From a virus, in the IMG/VR virus record IMGVR_UViG_3300025466_000165, positions 1 through 24,538 of that record: a stretch of 24,538 bases of DNA. One strand, given 5' to 3'. The notes below the pieces were generated by a model. The model did not search any database. It was not told where the DNA came from and saw nothing but the letters and a program-made list of their open reading frames with translations. The position numbers and the translations under genes are program-made. Of this stretch, positions 12,090 through 19,771 are shown piece after piece. Each line of letters starts with the position of its first letter. Position 1 is the stretch's first letter.

Positions 12090-13393
12090 TACTTAGATTC
12101 CAATGTGGCAACACGAGCAGTTAATTCCTGAACAGCTTTGACCAATGGTGCGATGAAATAATCATAAACAAGGCCTTGACGAGATTCTGGATCTGTTGGG
12201 TCGTCCATAGTCCAACCAGCGAAATCAAGGTCAGGGTTGTTTACCAAGCCCTCGAGTGCTGCCTTGACTTCTTGTGCGATGAATCCATAATGGCGTCGTG
12301 TGCCAGCGATAGGAGTTGCAACCGTTTTGCCTTTGTCGTCAATAGTTGTTTTGACATTTCCAACGTTCATCTTGAATGACACTGGATTGAGCTTGCTGAT
12401 GAAATTCAAGCCGAGAGCGGCTGGCTGAATATCATTTTTGACTCGTTGGTCCGAGGTGTTAATTGCGGAGTGTGCGGAATAAATATAATTCCAACGGAAA
12501 GAGCTTGAACCTATTGAATAAGCTGCGTCAATGCCTGAGCCAGTGCTATCTCCGGGAACAATATGTCCCTGCGATACCCATCCAGCACTTGAAGAAACCG
12601 ATGCGCCGCGCAGATAAGATCCAGTTGAATTGCCAGATTGAAAACCTGTTTGAGCCGCTACTGCTCGGTCAGTGATGAGCGCAAAAGAATTGGCGGAAAT
12701 GTTTGGATATAAGGCTGTCGTTGCCCCTGAGTTTGTGATGTATCCGCCAGAAGTAAATAGCCAGCCAGACGATGAGTTTCCAATCCAGCCAGAAGTCGCT
12801 TGAATCGTTCCGGTAATTGTGGCGCTAGAAGCCGTCAATGCGCCAGCGGAAGTGACGTGAAATGTGCCAGATCCGTTGTTATATTCAATCGAGCTAATGG
12901 TTCCGCTAGTGATTTTGCCAGCGTCTAGGTTAGCGATGACGGAACTGGTGATTGGTGAGGAAACCCATGATGAGCCGTTCCATGCCCACTGGCCGATAAT
13001 GTTGCCGCTTAGGTATTGCCACCAGATGTCTCCGGTATTTGTGCCAGAGCCAGAAGGAGTGCTTGACGAGTAGGTAATTTTATTTTTGCCGTTGGCTGAT
13101 GTTTGTGCGGAATTTGCAGTTGAGAGGGCTGTTGAAGCATCTGAAGCGGCCGTAGAAATTGCAGTGTCTTGAACGTCTGCCCAAGTGCTTCCATCCCAAC
13201 GGTGTTGCTTGTTTCCGTTGCTGATGTCGAACCATACGTCGCCAATGGCGCTGGCTGTTGGTGTCGGGTTAGCGTAGAAGGTGGTCGTGGTCTGAACCGT
13301 AGCGATGCCGCCAGCGTCAGTCTGGAAATCTGTTGAGACGTACCAAGTCGAAGCAGGAATTGGCGTGTTGGTGATTTGCGGTGCTAGTGGCAT
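12089..13393 (-). CDS. Tail fibre/appendage with S74 intramolecular chaperone
   Basis: A 434-aa protein. The N-terminus has repeated GDVWFDISNG.../HRWDGSTWADV and GDIWWQYLSG.../QWAWNGSSWV segments typical of phage tail-tip fibres. A Ser/Thr/Gly-rich beta region (160-310) follows, then a peptidase S74 domain: SDQRVKNDI with Ser314 and Lys319 as the self-cleavage dyad, LNPVSFK, HYGFIAQEVKAAL and a coiled-coil end. S74 domains trimerise the fibre and cut themselves off. It probably takes part in host recognition. AAGGGG and AAGGA precede the start. Confidence 0.85.
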   Translation of the reverse strand: MPLAPQITNTPIPASTWYVSTDFQTDAGGIATVQTTTTFYANPTPTASAIGDVWFDISNGNKQHRWDGSTWADVQDTAISTAASDASTALSTANSAQTSANGKNKITYSSSTPSGSGTNTGDIWWQYLSGNIIGQWAWNGSSWVSSPITSSVIANLDAGKITSGTISSIEYNNGSGTFHVTSAGALTASSATITGTIQATSGWIGNSSSGWLFTSGGYITNSGATTALYPNISANSFALITDRAVAAQTGFQSGNSTGSYLRGASVSSSAGWVSQGHIVPGDSTGSGIDAAYSIGSSSFRWNYIYSAHSAINTSDQRVKNDIQPAALGLNFISKLNPVSFKMNVGNVKTTIDDKGKTVATPIAGTRRHYGFIAQEVKAALEGLVNNPDLDFAGWTMDDPTDPESRQGLVYDYFIAPLVKAVQELTARVATLESK

Positions 13394-13403
13394 TCCTTAC
13401 CCC

Positions 13404-14534
13404 TTAAATCGTAATCGAATATGAATTCATCGGTGAGGTCATGAGATTCGTGCGCCAGCTTGTTGGGCTGATGTCGTGATCGTAACCTTCGACAACGGTG
13501 TAGAGCTCGAGTGTGCGACCGTCAACGGTGGTGCGCTCGACGGTGACTTGGTCGCCGATTTCCAATGAAAGAAAGTCAGGATACAGAGTGCCGAGAGCAA
13601 GCGCCTCGAACTGGACTGACTGGACAAGCGGTTGAGGATTGTGGTCCTTGTACGCCAGATACTTTGCCAAGTTATCGGCATCGCTGTCGTTGAGAATGGG
13701 TGCGTTAATGGTGACCGTCTTGAGGCCAAATGCGGTGGTGGATGGAAGATGGCGGAATCGGCGTTGTGTTGCACCGTCTCGCTGGATGATGGCTTCGTTG
13801 ATGACTTGGTAAGTTCCCGGCGTCGTTTCGAGTGTGTCATATTCGACAGTATTGGTGGCGCGAGAATCCGAGAGCAGAAGCCGAGTCGGACGGCTGAACT
13901 TGTCGGACAATGGCAAAAATGTAGCTACACCGTCACGGCTGATATAGAAGCGACCAGCCTCGCACGCCACGCACTGCTCGATGATGGATTGCAAGGTTCC
14001 CGACTGAGTCGTGGCTTGCATTTGTACGGATCCAGAGAGATTGGTTGAGCCAGTCCAGTTGGCATAAGTCAGCATCCGCCCGACGCGAGTGCTGGTGGTT
14101 TCGCCACTGTACGCGGCTGGCGATTGGGCGGCGGCATACATCTTGGACAAGAGTGCAATTCCGTCTGTGAAGACCATTGTGGCTGTTGGCGAGAATCCTT
14201 GGTCCACCGTATTCGTCTCTAAATAGCCCACGAACAGCGTGTAATTTGTCGATGACCATGTAGCTACAACTTGCATCTGCAAGCCCGCCTGAAGCTGATT
14301 GACGCCCGATATGACATAGGGAGAGCCTGAGCCAGTGTATTCGGGGTCATAGTAGCCAGAGAGGTTGTCGAGGATAACCGTGGCAGAGCCCGGGTCATTC
14401 TTCTGATCCGCACGAGAGCGACCACGCTTGATTTGGAGCTGGCGCATATCGTTGGAGTTAACCGTCACCCATGATCCGTTAATGTAAAACTGGATGGCGA
14501 GCGCCGGTGCGTTTGTGCCGTCGAATGCTGCCAT
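13404..14534 (-). CDS. Minor tail / tail-tip protein
   Basis: A 376-aa protein directly after the tape measure. The front (FYINGSWVTVNSNDMRQLQIKRGR..., NDPGSATVILDNLSGYYDP) and the later ADNLAKYLAYKD and LEIGDQVTVERTTVDGRTL segments are typical of actinophage minor tail proteins that build the tail tip/hub. No catalytic motif is seen. It may combine distal-tail and hub functions, since no other gene separates it from the fibre; that is inference. Confidence 0.75.
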   Translation of the reverse strand: MAAFDGTNAPALAIQFYINGSWVTVNSNDMRQLQIKRGRSRADQKNDPGSATVILDNLSGYYDPEYTGSGSPYVISGVNQLQAGLQMQVVATWSSTNYTLFVGYLETNTVDQGFSPTATMVFTDGIALLSKMYAAAQSPAAYSGETTSTRVGRMLTYANWTGSTNLSGSVQMQATTQSGTLQSIIEQCVACEAGRFYISRDGVATFLPLSDKFSRPTRLLLSDSRATNTVEYDTLETTPGTYQVINEAIIQRDGATQRRFRHLPSTTAFGLKTVTINAPILNDSDADNLAKYLAYKDHNPQPLVQSVQFEALALGTLYPDFLSLEIGDQVTVERTTVDGRTLELYTVVEGYDHDISPTSWRTNLMTSPMNSYSITI

Positions 14535-14536
14535 GC

Positions 14537-16012
14537 CTACAATCCTAGCGCAGCGATGGGCGCACCCTTACGGCGCAGAAGTTGAGCCATTTCGTTGCGA
14601 ACTTGAGCGACCAAGTCCTTTTGAGCGATGACTGAGCCTTGGACGTTAATCGTGACATTTATTCCCTGACCAATGCCAGCGCCAGCCTTAGAGAGCGGAA
14701 CGACAGCCTCGGGACCAGCTTCGCCAATCATGGCAATCGTGGGAGAGTTGACGATTCCGCCATCGGCCAGCTTCGGAATCTTGGGGATGTCTATGCCGAA
14801 CTCGAAACCACCGAGGAATTTCGGCAACTTGATGTGAATCTTGTCCATGGCGTCAATGGCGAAGTTGATGACGTCAATGACTCCGTTGATTTCAGCCTTG
14901 ACCAGATAGATGATGCCTTTGATGACATCCACGACCACGTTTGCGGCGATTGCCACGGCCTTGAATGCGCCTTCGAGGACTACGGCGAACACTGGCGCCA
15001 GATAATTCATGACGAAGGCGAAGACATCTTTGAGAACTGGCAGAAGTAGCTGAAATAAGGTTTTAACGTCGTTGAAGACCGTGCCAATGGACTTGCCAAT
15101 GGATCCGAACGCTGATGCCTTGCCACCGGTGGACTCAAAATGGTCACCGAGGTCGGTGATGTATTTGACCAAGTCGCTGATAAATCCGATGACTGGGCTG
15201 ATGGCTTCGCCAAGCAACTTGAATGCTGGCTTGAGAACTTCCATGAGCACCGGCACGACTTCGGAGAATCCCTTGGTGATGGCGGTGATAGCAGGATAAA
15301 GATATTGACCGAGCTGAACTTGAAGGCCTTGAACTGAGGCGTGGAATTCACGCTGAGCCATGATGTTCTTCTGTACGGCGTCGAGGTTGTCTTGGCTAAG
15401 GACCAAGCCCATCTTCTGAGCTTCTGCCGAGAACTTGGCGATTCCCGCTGATCCTTGATTCAAGAGCGGAGCGAGTTGCATTCCTGACTTGCCGAAGATT
15501 TGCAAAATGTCGTTAGTCTTGGCAATACCGTTTGGCATCGCCGCAATCTTGCCCGCGACTTCGGAGAAGATGGCGCTCGCTGACTTGAAATTACCGTTAA
15601 CGTCCTTGACGCTGACACCAATGGCCTCGAATTTCTTTTCGCCAGCGGTTGTGGCAGCGGCTTTCGCCATCTTGCCCAGAGCTGTTGCCAAGGTATCGGA
15701 TGAGACGCCAGCTTCTTCCGCCGCGAAACGCAGTTTGGACATATCTTCGGCAGAACCGCCTGTGTAACGTTGGAGATTTTTGACTTCGGTTCCGACATCT
15801 TGGAATGCGTTGATGGAAGACTTGGCGAAGCTGAGGACATCCGATGCGGCATTCTGCATCAAGTTGGCAGAGAATACGCCAGCGGCGATGTCCTTAATTT
15901 TAGAAAAATGGCCCCCTGTTTCATCCGCAGCTTTGCCGACATTTTGGAGCGCCTTCGATGCTGAAACGTCGCGGCCATAGAGCGAGTACGTTAACGAGGT
16001 ATCGTTCGCCAT
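14537..16012 (-). CDS. Tape measure protein
   Basis: A 491-aa protein. An N-terminal helical region (FSKIKDIAAGVFSANLMQNA, VKNLQRYTGGSAEDMSKLRF) resembles the conserved tape-measure start. Hydrophobic helices occupy 250-390, and the end has the familiar IPKLADGGIVNSPTIAMIGE and AGPEAVVPLSK. It sets tail length and is injected with the DNA. At about 1.5 A per residue it implies a short tail near 70-75 nm, an estimate. Start ATG 16012 follows GGAG that overlaps the frameshift product's TAG. Confidence 0.92.
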   Translation of the reverse strand: MANDTSLTYSLYGRDVSASKALQNVGKAADETGGHFSKIKDIAAGVFSANLMQNAASDVLSFAKSSINAFQDVGTEVKNLQRYTGGSAEDMSKLRFAAEEAGVSSDTLATALGKMAKAAATTAGEKKFEAIGVSVKDVNGNFKSASAIFSEVAGKIAAMPNGIAKTNDILQIFGKSGMQLAPLLNQGSAGIAKFSAEAQKMGLVLSQDNLDAVQKNIMAQREFHASVQGLQVQLGQYLYPAITAITKGFSEVVPVLMEVLKPAFKLLGEAISPVIGFISDLVKYITDLGDHFESTGGKASAFGSIGKSIGTVFNDVKTLFQLLLPVLKDVFAFVMNYLAPVFAVVLEGAFKAVAIAANVVVDVIKGIIYLVKAEINGVIDVINFAIDAMDKIHIKLPKFLGGFEFGIDIPKIPKLADGGIVNSPTIAMIGEAGPEAVVPLSKAGAGIGQGINVTINVQGSVIAQKDLVAQVRNEMAQLLRRKGAPIAALGL

Positions 16013-16020
16013 GTTATCTC

Positions 16021-16484
16021 CTAATCGTTGGACTGTGCTGCTGCAATAAGACTATTGAGAATCTCAAGCTCTATGTCCCAGACATTCAATGGAGTGATGC
16101 CGGGATAAAAGTGACAGAGAAGCGCAAGGTGCTTTCTAATATGTTGCCGGGTCCCGCCTCGAATTAGTTTTCGGCGGTTGGCGATTTTTTTGGATCAGAG
16201 TCACCCTCAACAGAGATGTCGTTGATGGCGTAATTGTTCAGGACATCGTCGATGCTGACGATTTTGCCCGCACGCGTCATGCAAATCCATGCCAGAGCGT
16301 AAAGAGCTTTGAGCTTGGAATAAGCAGGATTACTGTGGAGCTTGTCGTCGGAGAGAACGCCCAGAAGCGTCAATCCGTCGAGCCCGAAAGCGTCCTCAAT
16401 AGCAATAATTTCCCGACCAGTTGGGCCGGGAGTGTCGTTCTCTGTTGGCAAATTGTACGATTCGCCTTTGATGATGATTGGCAT
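16021..16484 (-). CDS. Tail assembly chaperone, -1 frameshift (G-T) product
   Basis: The downstream frame from 16185 to 16021 is open for 54 codons and gives HFYPGITPLNVWDIELEILN near its end, which is typical of the second part of siphovirus tail assembly chaperones. It has no start of its own. Joining it to the upstream frame at the slippery site gives a protein of about 154 aa (100 plus 54). The long form, like lambda gpGT, is thought to link tail tube subunits to the tape measure during assembly. The stop TAG is 8 bases before the tape measure ATG. Confidence 0.8.
16164..16484 (-). CDS. Tail assembly chaperone, short (G-like) form
   Basis: A 106-aa protein (MPIIIKGESYNLPTENDTPG, then GREIIAIEDAFGLDGLTLLG, KLKALYALAWICMTRAGK) with the layout of the short tail chaperone just upstream of the tape measure. 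It ends DPKKSPTAEN when no frameshift takes place. AAGGGG lies before the ATG. Position between the major tail block and the tape measure confirms the call. Confidence 0.8.
   Translation of the reverse strand: MPIIIKGESYNLPTENDTPGPTGREIIAIEDAFGLDGLTLLGVLSDDKLHSNPAYSKLKALYALAWICMTRAGKIVSIDDVLNNYAINDISVEGDSDPKKSPTAEN
16185..16191 (-). other. Slippery heptamer A_AAA_AAA for -1 frameshifting
   Basis: Seven A residues on the minus strand read as CCA-AAA-AAA in the first frame. This is the X_XXY_YYZ form in which both tRNAs re-pair after slipping back by one. The -1 frame is open until 16021, whereas the zero frame stops at 16164. A GC-rich stretch follows about 20 bases on (GAGGCGGGACCCGG) and could stimulate slipping. 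Confidence 0.75.
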
Positions 16485-16493
16485 AGCTTCCCC

Positions 16494-17042
16494 TTATTTC
16501 GTCGGATCTATTTCTGAGACTATATCTAGCACAACGGATGTTACCGTCTTTTCGAACGAATCTCTGTTGCGTAAAACCGTAACGCCTAAAAATGGATGGC
16601 TTGGTTGAGTTGGCCAATCTTGAGGATTAGCTCTGCGACCGAATACTGGGTGGCGCCATCGACCATATTTCTTGTACCGACGGCCTTCCATATAGTAAGG
16701 AATCGTCCGTGGACGCCCACTGTTAGCCATGAACTTGGTTGTCGAAATTCTGACATGGACCACGCCGCCTCTGCCTGTACCGTTGAAATCGGCTTTAGCT
16801 GAGGCGGCAAGAGCTTGACGCAACCCCATGGTCTGCCCTCGAACCTTGCGACCGATTGCCTCGGCATTCCCACCCTTTGCCGGGATTGCCAAGGCTTCGG
16901 TTTTTACTTCTTCAACGATGGGCTTTGCAGCTTCCACCATTTTCTTGCGTAATTGCTTTTTGATTTCAACGTCGATATTGGAGACAGCTTTGTAGAAGCG
17001 CTTAAACTCCGCGGCATCGACCGTGAAATCGTCATCGGCCAT
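16494..17042 (-). CDS. HK97 gp10-like neck/tail component
   Basis: A 182-aa basic protein: N-terminal helices (EIKKQLRKKMVEAAKPIVEE) and a C-terminal part with GRWRHPVFGRR and TQPSHPFLG. That His-Pro-(V)-Phe-Gly followed by Pro-x-His-Pro-Phe pattern is typical of the HK97 gp10 family, which connects head and tail or closes the tail. Here it lies after the major tail protein instead of before it. The ATG is two bases from the preceding stop with only a weak ribosome site. Confidence 0.7.
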   Translation of the reverse strand: MADDDFTVDAAEFKRFYKAVSNIDVEIKKQLRKKMVEAAKPIVEEVKTEALAIPAKGGNAEAIGRKVRGQTMGLRQALAASAKADFNGTGRGGVVHVRISTTKFMANSGRPRTIPYYMEGRRYKKYGRWRHPVFGRRANPQDWPTQPSHPFLGVTVLRNRDSFEKTVTSVVLDIVSEIDPTK

Positions 17043-17043
17043 A

Positions 17044-18021
17044 TTAGAGAGCGGAATCGCTTGTCTGGTAGGTGATGGTAAGAGGTGCGTCTGTGCCGTT
17101 GTCGTAAGCGGTGAAAGTCATCGCCAAGTCAACAACGCCGGGACCGGGAACCTTAGGTGTATCAGCATCGAACTTGACGGCTGACACGGTGATGCTGAGG
17201 CTCTGCTTGTAGCTTCCAGCGATTGTGGCGCCAGTGAAGGTCAAGTTGAGAGCGGTGACAGAATCGTTGAGGTACTTGTTGAACAAGGTCAAGTCGGTGA
17301 ATTCAGCGGTGAGCTTTCCGGTGATCTTGCGGAATCCGTTGATGACCTGTTCTGCCTTAGCGCCTGAATTGCCAAGGTTGTAACGGTCGACCTTGAGGAC
17401 GTTATCCACGGTCAGAGTGAAGTCCTTCACGTTAGCGACAGAAGTGCCGTCAACGGTCAGAGCGCCTTCGGCGAAGTGGAAGATTGAACCGTTGGCTGAG
17501 TACGAAGCAGTCGCCAAGGATTGTGTTGTGGTGAATCCAGCTGCGTCAACAGTGAACTTGCCTGTAGCTAAGCCACCAGCGGCAACCGACAATTCCCATG
17601 AGGAGATCTTGGTTCCGGTCATGGTCTTAGGGACCACGGTGCCTGTGTATTCTGGAACGCCAACTTGAACGGTCAGAGACTTGGAATAGACATCGCCAAG
17701 AGTAAAGGCGTAAGAGTAGACGCCAGTGGTGAGTGTGGTTGGTGATGGAATGGAACCTGTTGCGGCAGACAAGAGCAGACCGAGGCCGTTTGTAGGCAGG
17801 TCGAGCATGATGTCGCCAGTTGCATCGAATGTTGTGACAACACGACGCTGAGAGCGTGGAAGCAAGCCACCAGCGCGAAGACCTAAGCCCTCGACTGTTT
17901 TCTTGTTGTAGTTGATAGCTTCTGAGGTGAATTCGTAGAAACGAGCCACCGTGACGGCGGTGTTATATGTCGTCTCAACTGCGATTCCGAGTTGGGAAGC
18001 AATACCGGAGCCGATTGCCAT
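17044..18021 (-). CDS. Major tail (tube) protein
   Basis: A 325-aa, beta-rich, Thr/Gly/Ala-rich protein: GSGIASQLGIAVETTYNTAV at the N-terminus (typical of phage tube proteins), GDIMLDLPTNGLG, LTVQVGVPEYTGTV, VNGF-like VINGFRKITGKLTAEFTD, and a long C-terminal beta region. It polymerises into the tail tube around the tape measure. AGGAG precedes the ATG, consistent with strong expression. Confidence 0.85.
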   Translation of the reverse strand: MAIGSGIASQLGIAVETTYNTAVTVARFYEFTSEAINYNKKTVEGLGLRAGGLLPRSQRRVVTTFDATGDIMLDLPTNGLGLLLSAATGSIPSPTTLTTGVYSYAFTLGDVYSKSLTVQVGVPEYTGTVVPKTMTGTKISSWELSVAAGGLATGKFTVDAAGFTTTQSLATASYSANGSIFHFAEGALTVDGTSVANVKDFTLTVDNVLKVDRYNLGNSGAKAEQVINGFRKITGKLTAEFTDLTLFNKYLNDSVTALNLTFTGATIAGSYKQSLSITVSAVKFDADTPKVPGPGVVDLAMTFTAYDNGTDAPLTITYQTSDSAL

Positions 18022-18029
18022 GTTTTCTC

Positions 18030-18245
18030 CTAGTTGTTAGCTGGGGCAGCCGGAGCGTCCGGTGCTGGGGTTGATGGGGTTATCGAAGCAGCTGCCTGAT
18101 CAGCGGCCGTCCAATTCTGTGTCTGCTCAAGCAGTGATGCAGCGGCTTCGTCGGAGACGTCCACGGTTGCACCAGCCTTGACTGTTAATCCGAGCGCCGG
18201 GATTACGACATCACCAAGAGCTGAGATGTTTTTGATTTTTGCCAT
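18030..18245 (-). CDS. Small tail-region protein
   Basis: A 71-aa protein (MAKIKNISALGDVVIPALGL, VDVSDEAAASLLEQTQNW, then an Ala/Pro-rich tail). Small proteins of the same layout (a beta core with GxTVDV, then L-x-Q-x-x-x-W) precede the major tail gene in many actinophages; the function is unknown. It has a very good AAGGAG ribosome site, implying high expression, so a decoration or accessory structural role is possible. Confidence 0.6.
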   Translation of the reverse strand: MAKIKNISALGDVVIPALGLTVKAGATVDVSDEAAASLLEQTQNWTAADQAAASITPSTPAPDAPAAPANN

Positions 18246-18254
18246 GATTTCTCC

Positions 18255-18719
18255 TTATGTTCTCGCACGGTAAGCAATAGTGAAAATGATGATACAAGCC
18301 GCACCAGCGTTGGTCTGCATATAGCGAGGCTCGTGTGATTCCAGTCCAGAATACAACACCGAACCGCCGACGCTAGGGTCTGAACGCATGATGGTGTCAA
18401 CTGCCGAGAGCATGGAATAAGCAGTGGTCCGAATGGCGGGAAGGTTGGTGTTGTCGCCTGATTGGGCAACCAGCGTGCAATTCAGCTCGCCTTCTTCCCA
18501 ACGCTTGTAATTACCGACCAGCTCCCAGTTATTGCGGAAGGTTCCCACCGAGACATCGCCGTCCTCGTTGCCATCATGCCCAATCGCAATCCAGTTGGAT
18601 GGGTAGGAGTCGATGGAAACGGTAGGGCCGTCATAAATCTGAACGCCAGTTAAGGCTGAGGAATTCTGCAACGCTGTAATCACGTTGTTGATGAAATTCG
18701 GTAATGCTGTCGCTGCCAT
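18255..18719 (-). CDS. Tail terminator-like protein
   Basis: A 154-aa protein: FINNVITALQNSSALTGVQIYDGP, WIAIGHDGNEDGD, GNYKRWEEGELNCTLVAQSG, and a late SHEPRYMQTNAGAACIIIFT region. The string resembles siphovirus tail terminator/tail completion proteins, which cap the tube, and position between the connector and tail genes agrees. Similarity is by pattern only. Confidence 0.6.
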   Translation of the reverse strand: MAATALPNFINNVITALQNSSALTGVQIYDGPTVSIDSYPSNWIAIGHDGNEDGDVSVGTFRNNWELVGNYKRWEEGELNCTLVAQSGDNTNLPAIRTTAYSMLSAVDTIMRSDPSVGGSVLYSGLESHEPRYMQTNAGAACIIIFTIAYRART

Positions 18720-19568
18720 TTAGAGGATACCCGGCAACGAGATTGGATCTAGCAATTCCATCGCACGACGAGGCAGTGAGTAAGTCGCGCCAGAGTAGAA
18801 GTCATCGCCGTTCTGATTGCGGCTAATCACGTTCATGGATCCGCGCTGTGTCTGCCAGAGGTGACGAACGATTTCGAGGACGCCTTGCTTAGCGGCTGGG
18901 TCAGGATTGACGAAGCCCGAGACATAGCTGATGGTGATGTTCTGAGATCCCGGCGCCCAGATTCCGTAATAGTTAGGCTCATTGAGCGAACCAGTAGTTA
19001 TGCGCCAGAGACGTTGGCCAGTGTATTCCAGCGAGTAATCAGCCGAAGTCAGCAAGACGCCGTTCTCGTAGACCGAAGTGATGGACATAGCGCGAGGATG
19101 ATGCAGACGGATATTGTCGACATTTCCGTCATAGATTTCGTTTGTATAAGTCACGCGACCAAGAATGTTGCCGGTGTAACTCTGAGCCAGAGAAGTTGCC
19201 GCGTCAATCATGCGACGAAGCTCGTTGTCGCTGTTGGTGGTCGTCAGCGCGATGTTGAGGTGGTCCTTGGCTTCATCGAGAGAAATGATGGAGAGCTGGG
19301 TGTAATCGCGGACGGTAAATTCGTCGTAATATGAGGACGCGTTAGATCCTGTCGCCAACCATGCAACGAGGTGACGGCCAGTCTGAGATGGCGTATAGAC
19401 CGTGTCATAAAGTCCGGTAGCTGAGTTGGTAACGCTAGGAGTGACAGTGGTGCCATCTGGCAAGGTAATCGTGGCAACGACAGTGGTGGCGTTGGCGTTG
19501 TTACCGTTGGAGTCTGTAATTGTGACTCCGAGCGGAACCTGACTTCCGAGGTCAAAAGTTGAGGCCAT
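18720..19568 (-). CDS. Head-tail connector with N-terminal Ig-like domain
   Basis: A 282-aa protein in two parts. Residues 1-90 are beta-rich with an Ig-like look (VPLGVTITDSNGN, VVATITLPDGTTVT, TGLYDTVYTPSQTGRHLVAW). Residues 93-282 resemble gp6-like head-tail adaptors: ISLDEAKDHLNI, ELRRMIDAATSLAQSYTG, VENG-type VYENGVLLTSADY, and a final LEIVRHLWQTQRG. It would join the portal to the tail; the added domain may lie on the virion surface. The start overlaps the previous stop (TAATG). Confidence 0.7.
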   Translation of the reverse strand: MASTFDLGSQVPLGVTITDSNGNNANATTVVATITLPDGTTVTPSVTNSATGLYDTVYTPSQTGRHLVAWLATGSNASSYYDEFTVRDYTQLSIISLDEAKDHLNIALTTTNSDNELRRMIDAATSLAQSYTGNILGRVTYTNEIYDGNVDNIRLHHPRAMSITSVYENGVLLTSADYSLEYTGQRLWRITTGSLNEPNYYGIWAPGSQNITISYVSGFVNPDPAAKQGVLEIVRHLWQTQRGSMNVISRNQNGDDFYSGATYSLPRRAMELLDPISLPGIL

Positions 19569-19771
19569 TATCTGCCTTTCATAGAAGGTGCATTGGAGAC
19601 GTGAGAATTCATGTTGCCGCGATAGGCCGAATAGTTATAAGAAAATCCGTGTTGGTTATATTTAACACCTGACGAGTTATAGGTAAAGTGAACCGTTCCC
19701 GACGCAGTTGATTGGCGTTCGGTCATGCTGGGAGCTTTGCCGACATGGGATTTCATGCTGCTTGCGCTCAT
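19568..19771 (-). CDS. Small protein with duplicated terminal motif
   Basis: A 67-aa Ser/Asn/Tyr/His-rich protein. It has MKSHVGKAPSMTER near the N-terminus and MNSHVSNAPSMKGR at the C-terminus (pattern MxSHVxxAPSMxxR), around a Tyr-rich middle (HFTYNSSGVKYNQHGFSYNY). No family is recognised. It starts in an ATGA overlap with the glycosyltransferase and touches the connector gene. It could be a glycosylation target or small structural peptide; this is a guess. Confidence 0.55.
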   Translation of the reverse strand: MSASSMKSHVGKAPSMTERQSTASGTVHFTYNSSGVKYNQHGFSYNYSAYRGNMNSHVSNAPSMKGR

